Positions 21,398 through 34,924 are shown, counted from the stretch's first letter. The stretch: 64,000 nucleotides of DNA from Udeniomyces pyricola (GCA_039545295.1 BCIK01000004.1:559389-623388), one strand, 5' to 3'. Notes: generated from the sequence alone by a model not told the origin. A program made the numbers and translations.

Positions 21398-24300
21398 ATG
21401 CCTACTTCCACCACCAGCCGACTCACCCGCCTCAGAGAGCTCATGCGAGAGCTCAATCTCGCAGCGTACATCGTTAGTCTTTGCCTAGTCTAGTTAATCA
21501 TCTGGCCATAAACGGACGCTATGCTCACAGTCAGCTCTCGATTGTGCAGATTCCTTCAGAAGACGAGCGTAAGTATAGTCTCCTCCTCCACAACAAGTCT
21601 GTCAACCACACAGGCCCTCACGGTCTATCTCTCCGAGACCATCTTGCTCACCGATCATCGATCATCGATCATCGTCCTCAACACGGACAGACGCGAGCGA
21701 ATACATCTCTGCTGCAGACGAGGGTCGAGCCTGGATCAGCGGCTTTACTGGCTCGGCTGGAACGGCTATCGTTCTCCTTGACTCCGCGTGAGTGACATGC
21801 CCCCATAAACGAGCACATGTTCGCGTGATGGGGGTCTCTTGCTGGCCAACGTGCTCATGTTGTAGATCCATCTTGGCCATTGGCAATCGTTCGCATGTAC
21901 CCCGAACCGGTACCGCCCACAGTCTGCTATTCACTGATGGAAGGTACTACCTTCAAGCGAGAGAGGAAATGGACGACAACTGGACTCTCATCAAACTTGG
22001 ACAACCTGGTACGATTAGAGCCTTTGCGTCTCTTGCTCGGCTGTCTGCCCATAACGAACCTGTACATGTTCACGCTCCACCGTTCATATCTGATAATTTG
22101 AAACCAGGCGTTCTAAACGCAATCCAGCATGCGTTGACTCTGACGTGTCAAGGACAAGTGGCGTTCTCGCCAAAACTTTTGGCCATGTCTGATTATGCCC
22201 AGATCCGGACAGAGTTTGAAACCGGACGGTGGGTTGCTTTGGATGACAGCCTCGTCAACCGAGTGTGGGAGGAGCAGGAAGGTCGCCCAAGGAGACAACA
22301 TGGCAAGATATTCGTGCATGATGAAGTGATCGCTGGTACGTCGCTGTCCTGGTTGTGTTACCACAAACTACCAAAAAGACTCATGTACAACGGTCTATTT
22401 CTTTCCACGAGCAGGCGAATCCGTGTCATCCAAGCTCGCCTCGCTACGTTCTTCATTCACCTCGGCATCTCCTCCACATGTGGGCGTGGTTCTGAGTGCA
22501 CTTGACGAGATTGCATACACTTTCAACCTACGAGGTTCCGACATCCCCTACAACCCAGTCTTCTTTTCCTACGCCATCGTTCTCGTATCCACCGCCATTC
22601 TTTTCCTTCCCTCGAAGCAGATGGAGAACTTGAGCCCCGAGGTTCGACATCATCTGGTGCGGGAAGGTGTCGTCGTCGAGGCGTACGAAAATATCTGGGC
22701 CAAGCTCACGGAGCTGAGAAAAGGATTGGTTAGTAGGCCATCACCGAAAAGACGTTGATCCTGATCGAGGTGGGTCTGATCACGTTAGCGCTGTACCTGA
22801 TCATTGTGCCTGTGATCCTACTAGCTCGGTCCCGGCAAGCCCAAAGTAGCCCTGTCCTCTCGGTCGAGCTTGGCAGTTGCGCAGCACCTCGATATGGTAA
22901 GGCTCAGTTTTCCTCCCTCTTCCTCTCGTGCATCTTCTAGTATCACCTCCTGTTGTCAACCTCATCCTTTCTCGTTTTTCGCATGATTTTACTGGAGAAT
23001 GTCGATATTGTCAGGTCGCATACGACAGATCACAAAGCCATCAAAAACTCTGTCCAGCAGGCAGGCTTCCGAACGTGCCACGAGCGCGACGGCGTTGCTT
23101 TGGTATGTACGCGTCTCCAGACTCAGAGTCTATCGCATGTGGAGTCACGATCAGGAATTGAGCAGTACTTCGTCGCTGGCCTGGTGGTGGATAGGTGAAG
23201 TACTTTGCTTGGCTCGAGGAGAAGATCCTGGCAGGTATGGATCTTTCCGAGTACGATGCCGCAACAAAGCTTGAGGAGTTCCGCAAGTACGACCCCGTCC
23301 GAATCTACTTTAGCGTGCCATTAGACAACATGTAAACTTAACCACTTGTGTACCTTCTCCCTGTCAACAGGCAAGGCGATCATTTCCAAGGACTCTCGTT
23401 CCCAACTATCTCATCGACGGGACCCAACGCTGGTTAGTCACGTGTTCAGCATGTCCATCTCACATACAGGACCTGCTCCAGACTGATAACCACCTGACCT
23501 GAACTCTGTCGATCAGCCGTCATTCACTACGATCCTCCAGAGAAGGGCTCCGCGCGGATTGTCCGTGAGCAGATCTACCTCTGCGATAGTGGTGCTCAGT
23601 ACACGGATGGGACGACGGATGTCACTAGAACACTTGTGAGCCGTCAAGCTTTCCAGCCCGAGGTGTTCGACAAACTCTAATTCTGGGACCTTGCTCATGG
23701 TGTCTCTTCTTCTTGTGACGGAAAGCATTTCGGTGAGCCTACGTCGGATGAGAAGCGAGCGTTCACCCGTGTCCTTCAAGGTCATATCGCTATCGACGAG
23801 GTTGTTTTCCCAGAGGGTACAACTGGGTATATCATGTGAGTTCTGGCAATCTTTCTCTTCCACTCTTTCTCTTCCACGTTATGACAAACAGTCGATCTCA
23901 CCTAGTTCCTTAACTCCCCCCCCCCCTTTTTTTTTCTGTGGTCTTCACAATCACTTGGTGGATGTCGGTACTTCCGCTTATATCGCTCTCCTTCCCGCTT
24001 CTTCGAACAATCTGTTGACAACTTTGCCTAGCGACTCGTTCGCACGTCAATTCCTATGGCGGGACGGCCTCGACTACGCCCACGGTACCGGTCACGGCGT
24101 CGGCCACTTTCTCAACGTTCACGAAGGACCGCATGGGATCGGTCTCAAGCCACACTACAACGAAACCCCTCTCCAGGCTGGTATGATTGTCTCTAACGAA
24201 CCTGGTTACTACGAAGACGGCAAGTTTGGTATCCGAATCGAGTCCATCGTCATCGTCCAGCCAGCCTCGACGCCGCACAACTTCAATGGCAAAGCTTATC

Positions 24301-24643
24301 TCAAGATGGAACAAGTGACCCTCGTACGCGCATCTTGTTGTTTTCCTTCTCAGATTAACCTCTTTGATCTCCTCTTCCCTCTTCGGGCATCTCACCGGGA
24401 ACGTAATGCTTACGTTGGTGTTCCTATCCATCACCGATGGCATTTATGTCTGATCTCTGTCTCTAGTGCCCGATTCAGACTTCGCTACTCGAGCCGACTC
24501 TCCTCTCGTCGAGCGACAAACTATGGCTCAACGCGTACCATCAACGATGTTTGGATACCCTGGGTCCCATGCTGGATCGGGAAGAGAGCAGTGACTCCAT
24601 CAGGGCGAGAGCATGGCTCGGTCGGGCGTGCGAGGCGATCTGA
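21398..24643 (+). CDS. FRA1: Cytosolic Xaa-Pro aminopeptidase (aminopeptidase P)
   Basis: Metallopeptidase of the M24B family that removes an N-terminal residue before proline. The start [20 protein letters not shown] matches the usual N terminus of the creatinase-like domain. The creatinase domain continues with [39 protein letters not shown] and [20 protein letters not shown]. The pita-bread catalytic domain supplies the metal ligands in order: [19 protein letters not shown] (two Asp), [20 protein letters not shown] (His), [18 protein letters not shown] (Glu) and KMEQVTL (Glu). The C terminus has the extra domain of the long, three-domain form. At least ten exons are needed. I did not resolve every boundary between 22340 and 23700. 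S. cerevisiae FRA1 is the closest named gene I can suggest, and that naming is by family resemblance. Confidence 0.93.
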
Positions 24644-25618
24644 GGATTACACATGTACATGATATGCTCGGCAGAGTTGTGTACGGAACGTACGTCGTGA
24701 GTATACAGTTATGGATGTATCGATTCATGAGGACAGAAGCTGGCGTGAGTACGTGCAACGCCGGTCACTTGCTGCTACGCATTTCTCGATCATCCCATAT
24801 CCCATATATCCGACTACGTAACAAGTCAAAGGTCAGTTTGACGCATGCATTCATGTATATGGCGCATCAGGTCGAGACGTGCTGCTGCAGTGCGCGTACT
24901 TAGTGAACGCGTGCCGAACTGATCCACATGCATGATGTACGATGCACGAGGCGTCGGCGGTTCGAATCGAGCCGAGATCGGGCCGATCGAGACCTTTGCC
25001 TCCCGGCTATCCTTCGCTGCGGCTTGGCTTCTTCGGTCTTACATACGAGGCCCCATGACTTTGGATCTTGTGTTGAGTGATGATCGACGCCTCTTGTAAC
25101 ATTGTGAACATGGCCAACGGTCATGTCTTGCAAGCTCGCATAAATGAGACCAAGAGGCGGGGCAGAGGGACTTGCGTCTTACGCACTTGTGACAATTAAA
25201 TGAGCGCTGGCTTGTTGTCGAAGCCAAGCCATTCGAAAGCTTCGACAGCAGACCAAAGTCGTCATCCCACGTCGCCACTTGTCATGAGCTGGTCTGCTAT
25301 CAAAAGGACTCGATTTCTCGATCCAGCCGACATATAGCTTGCTTGGCCCAAGGCTGGATTTATTAATGAAGAAAAACATCAAGTCCCGATGGCGACTGCG
25401 CAGGCAGAGGCAGAGCAAACTCGGTCCTGCAGTGGTCGCGAATTAACCAACGTGGAAACTCTTGATCAACGGAATTTCCTTCTATTTCTTGACCGATCTT
25501 TTTCCCTCCACCTTCCTCCTGATCATCACCACCTGACCTCCTTCTTCCCACCGTTCACCCATACTCTGCATATAACCCACATCGTCTCACTCTTCTATAT
25601 CTCCATTTTGCTATCAAC
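24644..25618. other. Intergenic, nearly 1 kb
   Basis: Contains the aminopeptidase 3' UTR and the fasciclin promoter. No gene recognised. A ggttcgaatc word at about 24958 does not belong to a foldable tRNA. Confidence 0.55.
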
Positions 25619-27934
25619 ATGCGATTCTCCACTTCTGCCCTCTCCATCCTCACCCTCGCTGCCGCGACCGCCAATGCTCAAGCTGACTTTGCGACTGGCC
25701 TGTAAGCAGACATGTCTTTCTTTCCGATCTATTCGCCATCTTCCTTTCTTGGCCCAGTCATCCCCCCTCCTTCTTTCACATCTCCGGCTCCTCTTTCCCC
25801 ATGTGTCCTTTGACCGACTTGGTCCTTTACTATGTATTCTTCAGGTTGACGACCCTTAATGCGGCGGGCTTCACGACACTTGCTACCGTGATTGGTGAGT
25901 TGGTCATGTCACGTCCTTCGACGACATGCGCCCTTGGAGGCGGCAGGGAAGGAATGACCGCCATCGATCTGATTCCGATCGACGATTCCTTCCCTGCTCA
26001 GCTGCTCTCCTCTGGGCGTGCTGCGTGCTCCCTCCTTCCTCCTTTGTCCTTGGCTCTTTCTTTGCTAACCCACCCCGCTCTCTCTCTCTCTCTCTCTTTT
26101 CCCCACTTCAGGCCAAGTCGCCAACACGACCGCCGGTCAATCACTCGTGACTGCTCTCGCCAATGGAAACTACACCGTCAGTTCCATGTCTTTTATTTTT
26201 GTTCGTCTTTTCTTGGGTCTGGATCGCTTTCTTCATGTTTGTTGACGCCATTTCGACATGTTGTCTCGTCATGTACCACCCATCGTATCCCGGCTTAGGT
26301 CTTTGCCCCAACCAATGAGGCCTTCCAGGGTGTCTCCTCCGACGTCTCATCCAACGTAAGCCCAAGGCTGACGTCACTGTGATCATTCGGAGGTCCAATC
26401 TCATCACAATCTTCTCAACTAACCCCTTTTGACCCCCCCTTTTTGAACCCCGCACCATCTCACTCTCACCATCCAGGTGACTCTTCTCACCGATGTCATT
26501 GCCTACCACGTCCTTGCGGGCCACTACAATGTTAGCGAGGTCGCCAGATCCCCTGCCCACACCATCGCCAGGACGGCCTTGACTGGCATAGAGTTTGCTG
26601 ACCTCCCATCCAACAGGTGCGTCCGATCTTTCTCCGACCGTGCGTGCACAGCCTCAATTTATCGACTATAGCTGATACCCTGATGTAAAATGTGCTCGTT
26701 TGGATTTAGGTCTCAAGCCATCGTCCTCACGTCGGTCAGTGGTGGCAACTCGACGACGTCGAGCACCAACGGTACCAGCACGGGCAACTCGACCTCTAGC
26801 TCGAGGACTCTTCAGATCATGTCGAACCTCAGGAACGTTACCGCTTCAACCCCAATCACGTACCAAAACCTGGTCGTTACCCCTGTCAACGAGGTCGGTT
26901 CTCCCCTGTTCCAAGTTTGATCGATGAATGGCAAGACGAACGTACTGGAACAGAACTGACTGCGGTCGATTGTCTTCATCTATCATGTTTCCATCCCCTT
27001 AGGTCATCAACCTTCCTCCCACCCTGAGCACGCTTGCCACGACTGCCGCCCCCGCTGTCGCCAGTCTTCTCACTACCGCCGGGCTCGTCTCTCCCCTCGA
27101 GGCCATCCGAGGAATCACCATCTTTGTCCCTTCGGACTCGGCCGTCACCGCGGTCGCTGATGCCGTTGCTCAGTTGAACGAGACCGCCGTCGCTTCCGTC
27201 CTCAGCAACCACGTAGGCTCACTTCTTGATTTCCTTATCCTCTGGTAGCACCGTGACTGATAATTCATTTCCTCCTGTGGATTTTAGGTTATTAACGGAA
27301 CCGTCGTCTACTCGCCTGCGCTGTCCAACTCGACGACCGCGACCTCGGTCGGCGGTGAGACTTTGTCGTTCAGCGTCAACAGCACTGGTGCCTATGTCAC
27401 CTCTGGCAACGTTACCGCTCAGATTGTCATGTCGGACATCATTCTCACCAACGGCGTCGCTCACGTCATTGACCGAGGTGAGATCAACGCCCTCATCTAT
27501 AATCCGCTCCTTCCAGGCTGCAGACCGTTGGGTCTGTTCTCTGACTGATTCATCTCGATGTTTGGTTTTTGTTTTGTTTTCAATTTCAGTTCTTGTCAAC
27601 ACTGCTTCCAACCCCACCGCCGCCGAGTCGGCCGCTTCCGTACGTACTTTATTCTCTCTCTCTCTCTCTCTCTCCCCCCCCCCGCCTCTCTCTTTCTCTC
27701 TTCCGCAGAGACCCCTTTCTAGGGCTGACGAATCGTGGAAATGTATTTTTACAGGTTGCCGCCACCGCGTCCGCCACCTCAGATGCTGGAGTCGGACCCA
27801 CCAACACGCGCGCCAGTGCATCCGCTTCGGCTTCCGCTTCTACCACCACCAGGAGCGCTGGGTTCAAGGAGGTCTCATCCAGGGGTGGCCTCATGGCTCT
27901 CATCGGAGGTGCTGTCGTTGCCTTTGCCCTCTAA
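25619..27934 (+). CDS. GPI-anchored protein with two fasciclin (FAS1) domains
   Basis: Cell-surface adhesion-type protein. A signal peptide opens the protein (MRFSTSALSILTLAAATANA, likely cut before QADF). FAS1 domain 1 includes TTLNAAGFTTLATVI, TVFAPTNEAFQGVSSDV and TLLTDVIAYHVLAGHYNVSE; domain 2 includes SPLEAIRGITIFVPSDSAV, VASVLSNHVINGTVVYSPAL and IVMSDIILTNGVAHVIDRVL. Both keep the FAS1 H1 (F-x-P-t-x-x-A) and H2 (hydrophobic-N-G-x-x-H-x-I/V-D) boxes, H2 being clearest in domain 2. Between and after the domains are Ser/Thr/Asn-rich stretches with many N-x-S/T sites. The C terminus is a Ser/Ala-rich stalk followed by a hydrophobic tail (GGLMALIGGAVVAFAL) typical of GPI attachment. Many short introns interrupt it, two with CT microsatellites (about 26080-26098 and 27650-27672). 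It is convergent with MYG1. Confidence 0.92.
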
Positions 27935-29088
27935 ATGTCGAGTGGCTCGACACAAAGACGGAGAAAAAGTCCCTCCGGATCGCTTTTTAACCTACGGACA
28001 TGTTCCTGTGTATCCTTTGTTAGCTCGCCTCTTTCTTTTTATCTTACTTGTGCTGGGGTTTATCAACGTTTTCGTCTCGCTCTTCCTTCATCCTTGTTGT
28101 CGTACTCTCTCATCAGTTTGTGTGTGTGTGTGTGAATGTGTGTCGTCGTTTTCTTGTTTCTCTGTCTTCCTGTTCTTGTGCGCCTACAATTCTGGGCCCT
28201 TTCCCACCCTATCCCGCCTTGTACAGCTTTTGCATATCTTTATCTTGATCGATGGCATGCACACACGGACGCTTCGAGCTTCCTTCTATATTTCTCTGTA
28301 TCGGCCTATGTACCCCGCGACAGTAGCGAAGATACGTGCCGATCGCCCTAGATGCTGAACCAGCCTGCATTGCGTTCGACTTTCCGGCCGGCTGCGCTTC
28401 TGGGGATTAGTGTTGTACCTCCTGGTTTATCCACGACGTTCGTGATGTACGAGGCAGGCACTCACATCTCGAAACGTACTGCTCGCCTTTTACTAGTTGT
28501 ACCTCGGTATGGCTGCCACATGCCTCGACATAATTTCTTCCCATAATCTCCCTGAGATCAACACTTTTTTTTTCTTCTTTGTGACCACTATATTCCGCTT
28601 TTTTCATTTTTTTTCTTCTCGTTGACTTCAATGTCGTCCTACATCGCATCCATTCGTTGGACGTGAGTCAGCCGAAAAATGCTGGTCTCAGGGTCATCAC
28701 TCGATTAGTCCATGATCGGTTGATGGAAGTCGACAATCATATAGCTAGTTATAAATCAAACTGGCATGCGTGCATGCGCGGGAAGGATCAATCGAGCCAG
28801 GATGCATATAATCCAACTTGCTTTCAGATTACCGCCATTTCCAGCCACTTTGAAACTTTGAAAACTCAGGGTAACGTTTGACCATCATGCGGCCTTGTCG
28901 TTCAGTACACCGGGAAAAAAAAAGAAGAAAAAAAAAAACAAGCACGCTATACAAGCATCTTATGGCATGACGTATCTATGCATACATGTTGTGAATATAT
29001 ATATATATATATAGCACCTTGCCTTCAATCCTTCCTAAAATAGAGGGTAAAACAGCTTTGGATTTTCTTCTTCTTGACCTTTCTTTCT
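27935..29088. other. Intergenic between convergent genes
   Basis: About 1.15 kb between the fasciclin stop and the MYG1 stop; it should hold both 3' UTRs. It contains a (TG)n run near 28118-28145 and an (AT)n run near 28996-29012. No gene recognised. Confidence 0.55.
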
Positions 29089-31433
29089 TTAACCCTCGTA
29101 AGCGAGCGCAAGCTCCGCCATCTTGTACGCTCCCTCCTTGGTTTGGTTGCCCTGCGACGAGACGAGGACAAAAAAAAGGCAAGAAATGACAAAAGAGAGG
29201 GTTGGTAAAGGGGTTTGAGGTAAGCTCAAACGTTGCGACGAACGGGGGGAACCAACAAACCCTCCCTCAACAGAACAAGAGAGGAAGCAAGTAAGAAGAA
29301 AGAAGAAAAGAAAAACCTCCGTACCCCGATGAAACCAGCGGCGTGGCAGAAGACGCATCCAGGAACGTTGATGAGCGTCGAAAGGGCATCGTCGCGGACT
29401 CCTCGCCACCTGAACGGTTTGCAAGTCGAACGCGAAAGTAGACAGGAAATGGAAAGTAAAAGAAAGTGTTTTTTTTTTTCAGCTTAGGAAGGCGACGAGG
29501 AGAAGATGACCCTGGATCCGACAAAACCCAGAATGCCAAAGAACGGAGCAGTGAACAAGGGTGAGAGCGCCAGTGGGATCTAAGAGAGAAAAGGGCTGGC
29601 CAGAGGGGAGGGAGCTCCGGCTCGGGTGAAAGCAAGACAACTCAAGAGGGGAAAAGGGACGAACGGCTCAGGCATAGCCTTCCTGCTCTGGAACGACTCG
29701 GCCGAGACGGGGACGGCTTGAATCCTCCACTTGCCAGACTCATCAGGGTAGAGAGCGTAGATCTGAAGAGGAAAGAGAAAAGCGCAGAGACAAGAAATCG
29801 ATCACAAACGTCAGCGTCGTTAGTGGCTGATTAGAGAAGAGAGAGGTCAGGATGAATCAAAGCTCTCTTACCGGCTTCTCCTCCTCCTTCAGCCCCATCT
29901 CCTCCTCGAGCTCAAAGAGGTGCTCCTTCCAGGGGGCAAACTCATCAAAGATCAAGACCTTGCCCGAAGGGTGAGCCTCGAACCGCTTGTTGAAAGCGGA
30001 TTGGATGATGGATCGAGCAGGAAGCCAGGCTTCCGAAAGATAGGAGAGCTTGCCAAGGAACTCGGAACCAGTGAGGGCCGACGCTTTTTGGAATCGCTCC
30101 TGGAGTAGATGGGTAACGTATCGCGCGGAATGAAGTGAGAGGAGCGCAGCAAGGATCAACATCGCCTTTCCAAGGCAGGTCCTTTACCCAAGGTTCACAT
30201 GAACGTCGCAATCCATACCCTGGGCGACGAATTCAGCAGTCCCAAAAGGTACGGAATGGGTACTTACATCAAGTGTAGTATCACTCGAAGGCTCGTTCCA
30301 CCTCGGGTTGAGGCCTCCGACTCGAGCGCTCAGATCGGTCCTGCTCTTGTAGCGGGCCGGTTCGCTCGAGACGTATTGGATGACGCCATTGTCGATACCA
30401 TCGATAGCCTCGATGAAGTCGAGGTAGAGCTTCTGGTGAAGCTTGAGAACCGTAGGGTCCGTCGGGGCTAGCGAGAGCTGGTTGCCAATGATGGCGGTTC
30501 CAAAGTGCCTAGAGAGAAAAGGACCAAGAGACAGGATCAATGAGTTCAGTCAGCTTCTGATATTACAGGTATCTTGACTTGTGTGTGTGGGAGATGATGG
30601 GACGAACTTGTAGACGAGACCAGCGGAGGAGAGCTTGGTCTTCCATTCGGGGCCAAAGACCTCGTCGAATCCTCGCTGGTGGTGATCGTATCGGTGAACT
30701 GTGGGGTCGTAAACGCCTCCGACATCGACAACAATGTCACACTTGTCCACTAAGAGAACAGGACCAGATGGATAGGGTGATGTCAAAGGCATCAGAAGTC
30801 ATCGGTCGTCCATGAGAAGGAGCGGGGTGTCGGTTACTGACAGACAGCTTGATCTCGGCTTCGGACGACGGCTAGAGGCAGAGAAGGAGGGTAGATGTGA
30901 GTTCATTGAGTGAATGCTAGGTCAGTCACCCATGAGCAAAATCTCTCCGTAACCTGGCTATCGAGCGACGCGACGCACATGCATCCTTGTATTCAGGAAG
31001 GGTCTTGAGCATGAAGACCTAGATAATCCAAACACGCGGGGAATCTCAAGGTCAGCTATTCCCTCCAGCGGCAAGACATGAACTGGCTGCACATCGCATG
31101 GGATGGTTGGTCAGATCCAGAAAAGGAACGAACGGCGAGAGCCTCATCGCAGTGGAACGTTCCACTGTGGGTTCCAATGACCTATTCGAGAGGTGGCCGA
31201 GTGGAAGGAGAAGGAGAGTACATGATCAGCCAAGTCCGGTGAACGCCACGCACAAGGGCAAGGGGCGAGAGAGAGACAACGTCGGGTAAAGGAAAGCTCA
31301 CGAGGGATCCTTCGGTCTTTTGCTTCTTCTCAGCGGGCATAGTAGTAGAGGTTGACATGAATCTAGGAGAGACGATGGGAACGATGGATGGGCGAACGAG
31401 TGGAGGGCAAAGTCGAACGAAGCGAGAGAGCAT
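29089..31433 (-). CDS. MYG1: MYG1 family exonuclease/metal-dependent hydrolase
   Basis: MYG1 (UPF0160) proteins are DHH-like 3'-5' RNA exonucleases acting in mitochondria and the nucleus. The chosen start gives [20 protein letters not shown], a basic amphipathic mitochondrial presequence; a second Met ([17 protein letters not shown]) could yield a nuclear or cytosolic form. Family motifs seen are [15 protein letters not shown] followed by [33 protein letters not shown] (the D-H-H motif), [86 protein letters not shown] and [11 protein letters not shown] near the C terminus, ending [10 protein letters not shown]. At least nine exons are required. Length and motif order are normal for the family. 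Confidence 0.95.
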
Positions 31434-32010
31434 GGGCTTGGTTCGATCCAGGTTGAATTCAACGGCTTGTCGTTGGTTCACGCATAATAGCTGGGCCATG
31501 ATGATGGCTGTGCTGAGGCTGTGCTTTGGGGGCCCATCACTGATCATCGGCGCGTCAAGGCGCGTGTATATATATTCTGTATATATATGTCGATGGTTGC
31601 GCGCGTTCGATTTCTATACACTTGCAGAACCATTAAACTTCATAAGAATCGATACAGCAGATCAAATACTAGACTACGTAGATCAAACGCATTACAAGAC
31701 AAGGACGAGACAGGACGAGAGAGGGAGACTATACAAAGACACGGACCGAGAGTACCGATTGAAAAGGAGAAGAAACTTATAACGAGATTGAACTAGCTAG
31801 TCACGGACTTCGTGAGACATGGGACTTGAGTGAGGCACTCAGTGCGCGAAAATATAAAATCGGTACGGGATGAGAGAAGAGTCGTTATAACCAAATCGCA
31901 AAGACAGTGATGGAACCGTGAGCGTCGAGAAAGACAAGTAAAAAGACAGGTAACAGGGGAGAGCTAGGGGTGAAGAGAGGCATACGTTCGTACAAGCTCT
32001 CAACCTTTTC
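31434..32010. other. Intergenic, MYG1 promoter side
   Basis: 577 bases between the MYG1 start and the aquaporin stop (both minus strand). It holds AT-rich runs near 31565-31590. No gene seen. Confidence 0.6.
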
Positions 32011-34924
32011 TTACTGGGTCGGTCGACCCAGCTTATAGACGTCGGCCCCATGGTCGCCATAGTCCTCTCGATTGTCGACAAAGTGAGCACCTCGCTCTGG
32101 GACGTGATGAACGATATCCTCGGTCGATCTAGGTCCTGCAGCAGCAACGCCGCCGTGAGCGTAGTCGTTTGAGGACATTCCACCGTCGTGCATGGCCTCG
32201 TGAAGTCCTGGATCCATGGCATCCTTGTGAACGCTGACCCGAGGAGCACCATGCAGAGGAGAAGAGTGACCAGAAGAAGTTCCGAGAATGTGACCGAGGA
32301 GAAGATCGAGCTTCTGCTCGAGCTGCTCGAGACGAACCGAGTTCTCGATTTGGAGCTCGCTGTTCACACCATTTCCAGTAGGAAGGTCGAAGACGGTGGG
32401 ACCAGCCGGGGCAGCGACGGGTGCAGTGAGGAAATCGCCAATACCAGGACCCTGATGAAAAGAAAATCCAACCGAGGGTTGAGAATATAAGTCACATTGG
32501 ACGTAGTATAGCAATCACCAAGGGGGGGGGGGTGTCAACGAACCTGAGTGTCGACGAGGTTCGAATCATCGACGGGAGCCGCTGCAGGGGCTTGCGATAG
32601 AGCTGTCACTCGCCTTGAGCCAATCGGTCTCGATCCGTACTGGCCGCTGGCAACCTTCTCACTAACGTTGGGTAGCATAGCTGTCGTTTTTTTGTGTGTG
32701 TTGTAGTGTTAGGAAAAGATAGGAGTAGACACAGACAATAAAAAGCAGAGTGGTCCGTCAATCAATCCGAGAACTGTAAATGGGACCCTCAGCGATAAAC
32801 AGGAAAGGAGACCACCCGGAGTGGGCAACGAACGAGCGGTAGCAGCAGCAGCAGCGACGGCGGCGGCATTGTCCGCATCCTGGTCAGGCACAGCGTTCTG
32901 GTACGACATCAACTTGATGAACCGGTAGAAACCAGCAGCGAGAGTCGAGCCGAGGAAAGGTCCGACCCAGTAGATCCCTATCGACCCAAAAGTGCAAACC
33001 ACGTCAAGCGCAGAGGAGTAAGAAAACCCGCAAAGATCAGTCCTGTACTCGTTGATGCTTTGGTTGAGCCTGGAGCGGAGGGCATGGGTTCGGACTAACA
33101 GTGGTACGATGCGAACTGCTTGAGAACGACATCGGGACCGAACGACCTAGCGGGGTTGAGCGAACCACCCTGGTAGAAACGTGGCGAACAAACAAAAGAC
33201 ACTATGGTCAGTAAGTACTATCACGAGAATGATGATGACAAGAAACTGGCCATTGCGAGAAGACTGACAGTGTAGAAAACCCCGACGAGCTCTGCGATGA
33301 AGAGAGCAAGTCCAATGCCGATAGGAGCGAGGAAGGTGGCTTTGTGCTGAGAACGGAGGTGAAGGATTGAGCGTCAGAATTGTGAATCCAGGTCAGTTTT
33401 TTTGACCATGTAGATGGCAGGTTGCCATGGTGCGATAAGAGACAAACCTTTTCAGCGGCAAGCATAAAGATGGTGAGGACAAGCATGCTGGTAAGGAACA
33501 TCTGGCATGCAAAAATAAAAAAATAAAAAAATACAACATGCAAACGGGTTAAGAAAAAGACGAACGAGGACGTGGGACAACAGTCAGGCAGAGTTGATTA
33601 GCTTTAGATGCCCCGGCTTGTTCATGGAACGTGGACTACGCTCGGCTTACCTCCAAGAAAAGTCCCTGGGCAACGGACGTTCCCGGGCTCAACGTGGTGC
33701 GCACGTTGAGTGATCCAGGCAGGACAGCATCAATGATGGCAGCTCCGGTGATACCGCCAAGGATTTGGGCAACGGTCAGGATGATGGCTCGAACAGGGGT
33801 GATAGCCTTCATTCGAGACGTCAAGACGAGAAGCAAGAAGAAGAACAAGTGCAGAATAGCAAGTGGTCAGCAGGCAAATTTGCGCCAAATTGAAATTGGG
33901 CAACGACACAGGACGAACGCCGACGATAGCGAGTCCCCAAGAGACGGCCGGGTTGAAAAGACCTCCCGAGATTCGGAAAAACACCCAAGCGCTACGAAGG
34001 TGCAGCAAGACACAAAACCAACCAATCGTGTCAGTCATTGCGAAGTTTGAATAGGATGAGAAACAACGGTTCCGCTTTCGGAGTCAGACACCAAGTGTGA
34101 TTCTTACTTGACGGCGAGGGAGAAACCAAAGCAAAGCGAGATGTAAAGCAGTTGAGAGGTGTTGACGTCGTTGGTGATCGATACACTGGGGATGTTGGCG
34201 ACGTTGGTGCCTCCGAACGCAAAGAAGCTGTATACACGTATAAGGACAGGAACAAAACAAGAGACTACAAAGGTCAGGTAATTCCGGACACAAATTCGGT
34301 CCTTGTTCCTCGACTGTGGAGGTCAATGAAGCAGTGAGGTCGTACAGGAACAATGTTGTCCCGACATATTCTCCAACGGCGGCGACCTTGACGAGCAGAC
34401 CCGAAAATCAGATCACATGATGGAATGGGCGAAAAACGTTGTCAGTGAATCTTTGAGGTCAAGATCAAGGGCAAGAGATCCTGGCGTCCGTGTCGATCTT
34501 TGGGTGAGAATAAAAAGAAAAAAGATTCCGGAAAAAAAGATAACCACGAGCGACACGCACAAAGTGATTTTTGAGTGCCGTCGATTTCGTCGCACGAGCG
34601 GGCATACGAAGATGCCAGCTCATTTTGGACCGCTGAGACAAAACGAAAAAAAGAGGGGAAAAGTGAGAGATGGGAAGCAAGAAAAACAGTCCGATCGACA
34701 AAGTTTGATGATAAGAAGAAAAGAATTGAGTGCAAAAAAAGGGTGTGAGCATCTGGATTGACTGCTTTAGGTCGACTTCAGATCGACTTCAGGTCAATCA
34801 GGCCGAAAGCCCGTCTTAAACCAGAAACCATGATCGTCTGCCAGGTGGAGACTTTCGACAGACGTACGGTACGAGGGGCTCCTGGAACCGGCTGAGGAAG
34901 GCCCTTGTCAGTGCGAGAGAACAT
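32011..34924 (-). CDS. Aquaporin (fungal orthodox type) with long C-terminal tail
   Basis: Major intrinsic protein forming a membrane water channel. The start is MFSRTDKGLPQPVPGAPRTV. A basic N-terminal segment is followed by helix 1 (VAAVGEYVGTTLFLFFAFGG), helix 2 and the first pore loop (GFSLAVNAWVFFRISGG then LFNPAVSWGL), VRAIILTVAQILGGITGAAI, MFLTSMLVLTIFMLAAEKHK, IGIGLALFIAELVGVFYTGG, then the second pore loop SLNPARSFGPDVV and helix 6 (HWIYWVGPFLGSTLAAGFYR). Both NPA boxes are intact and an Arg follows the second, as in water-selective channels. After helix 6 there is a tail of about 170 residues: Ala-rich, then a short helical part (LEQLEQKLDLLLGHIL), then Gly/His/Asp-rich to the stop. 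More than ten exons; one short intron contains a G homopolymer near 32521-32531. Strict water selectivity is inferred, not shown. Confidence 0.93.

Noticed and set aside
24945..25000. ggttcgaatc, like a tRNA T-loop
   Set aside because: The flanks do not form a 5-bp T-stem and no D-arm or acceptor stem can be built upstream.
27650..27672. CT microsatellite as a possible regulatory element
   Set aside because: It sits in a fasciclin-gene intron just upstream of an acceptor, where pyrimidine tracts are normal splicing signals.
31187..31260. ggtggccgagtgg, like the D-arm of tRNA-Ser or tRNA-Leu
   Set aside because: No matching anticodon stem, T-arm (GGTTCRAnnCC) or acceptor stem follows; it falls in a MYG1 intron.
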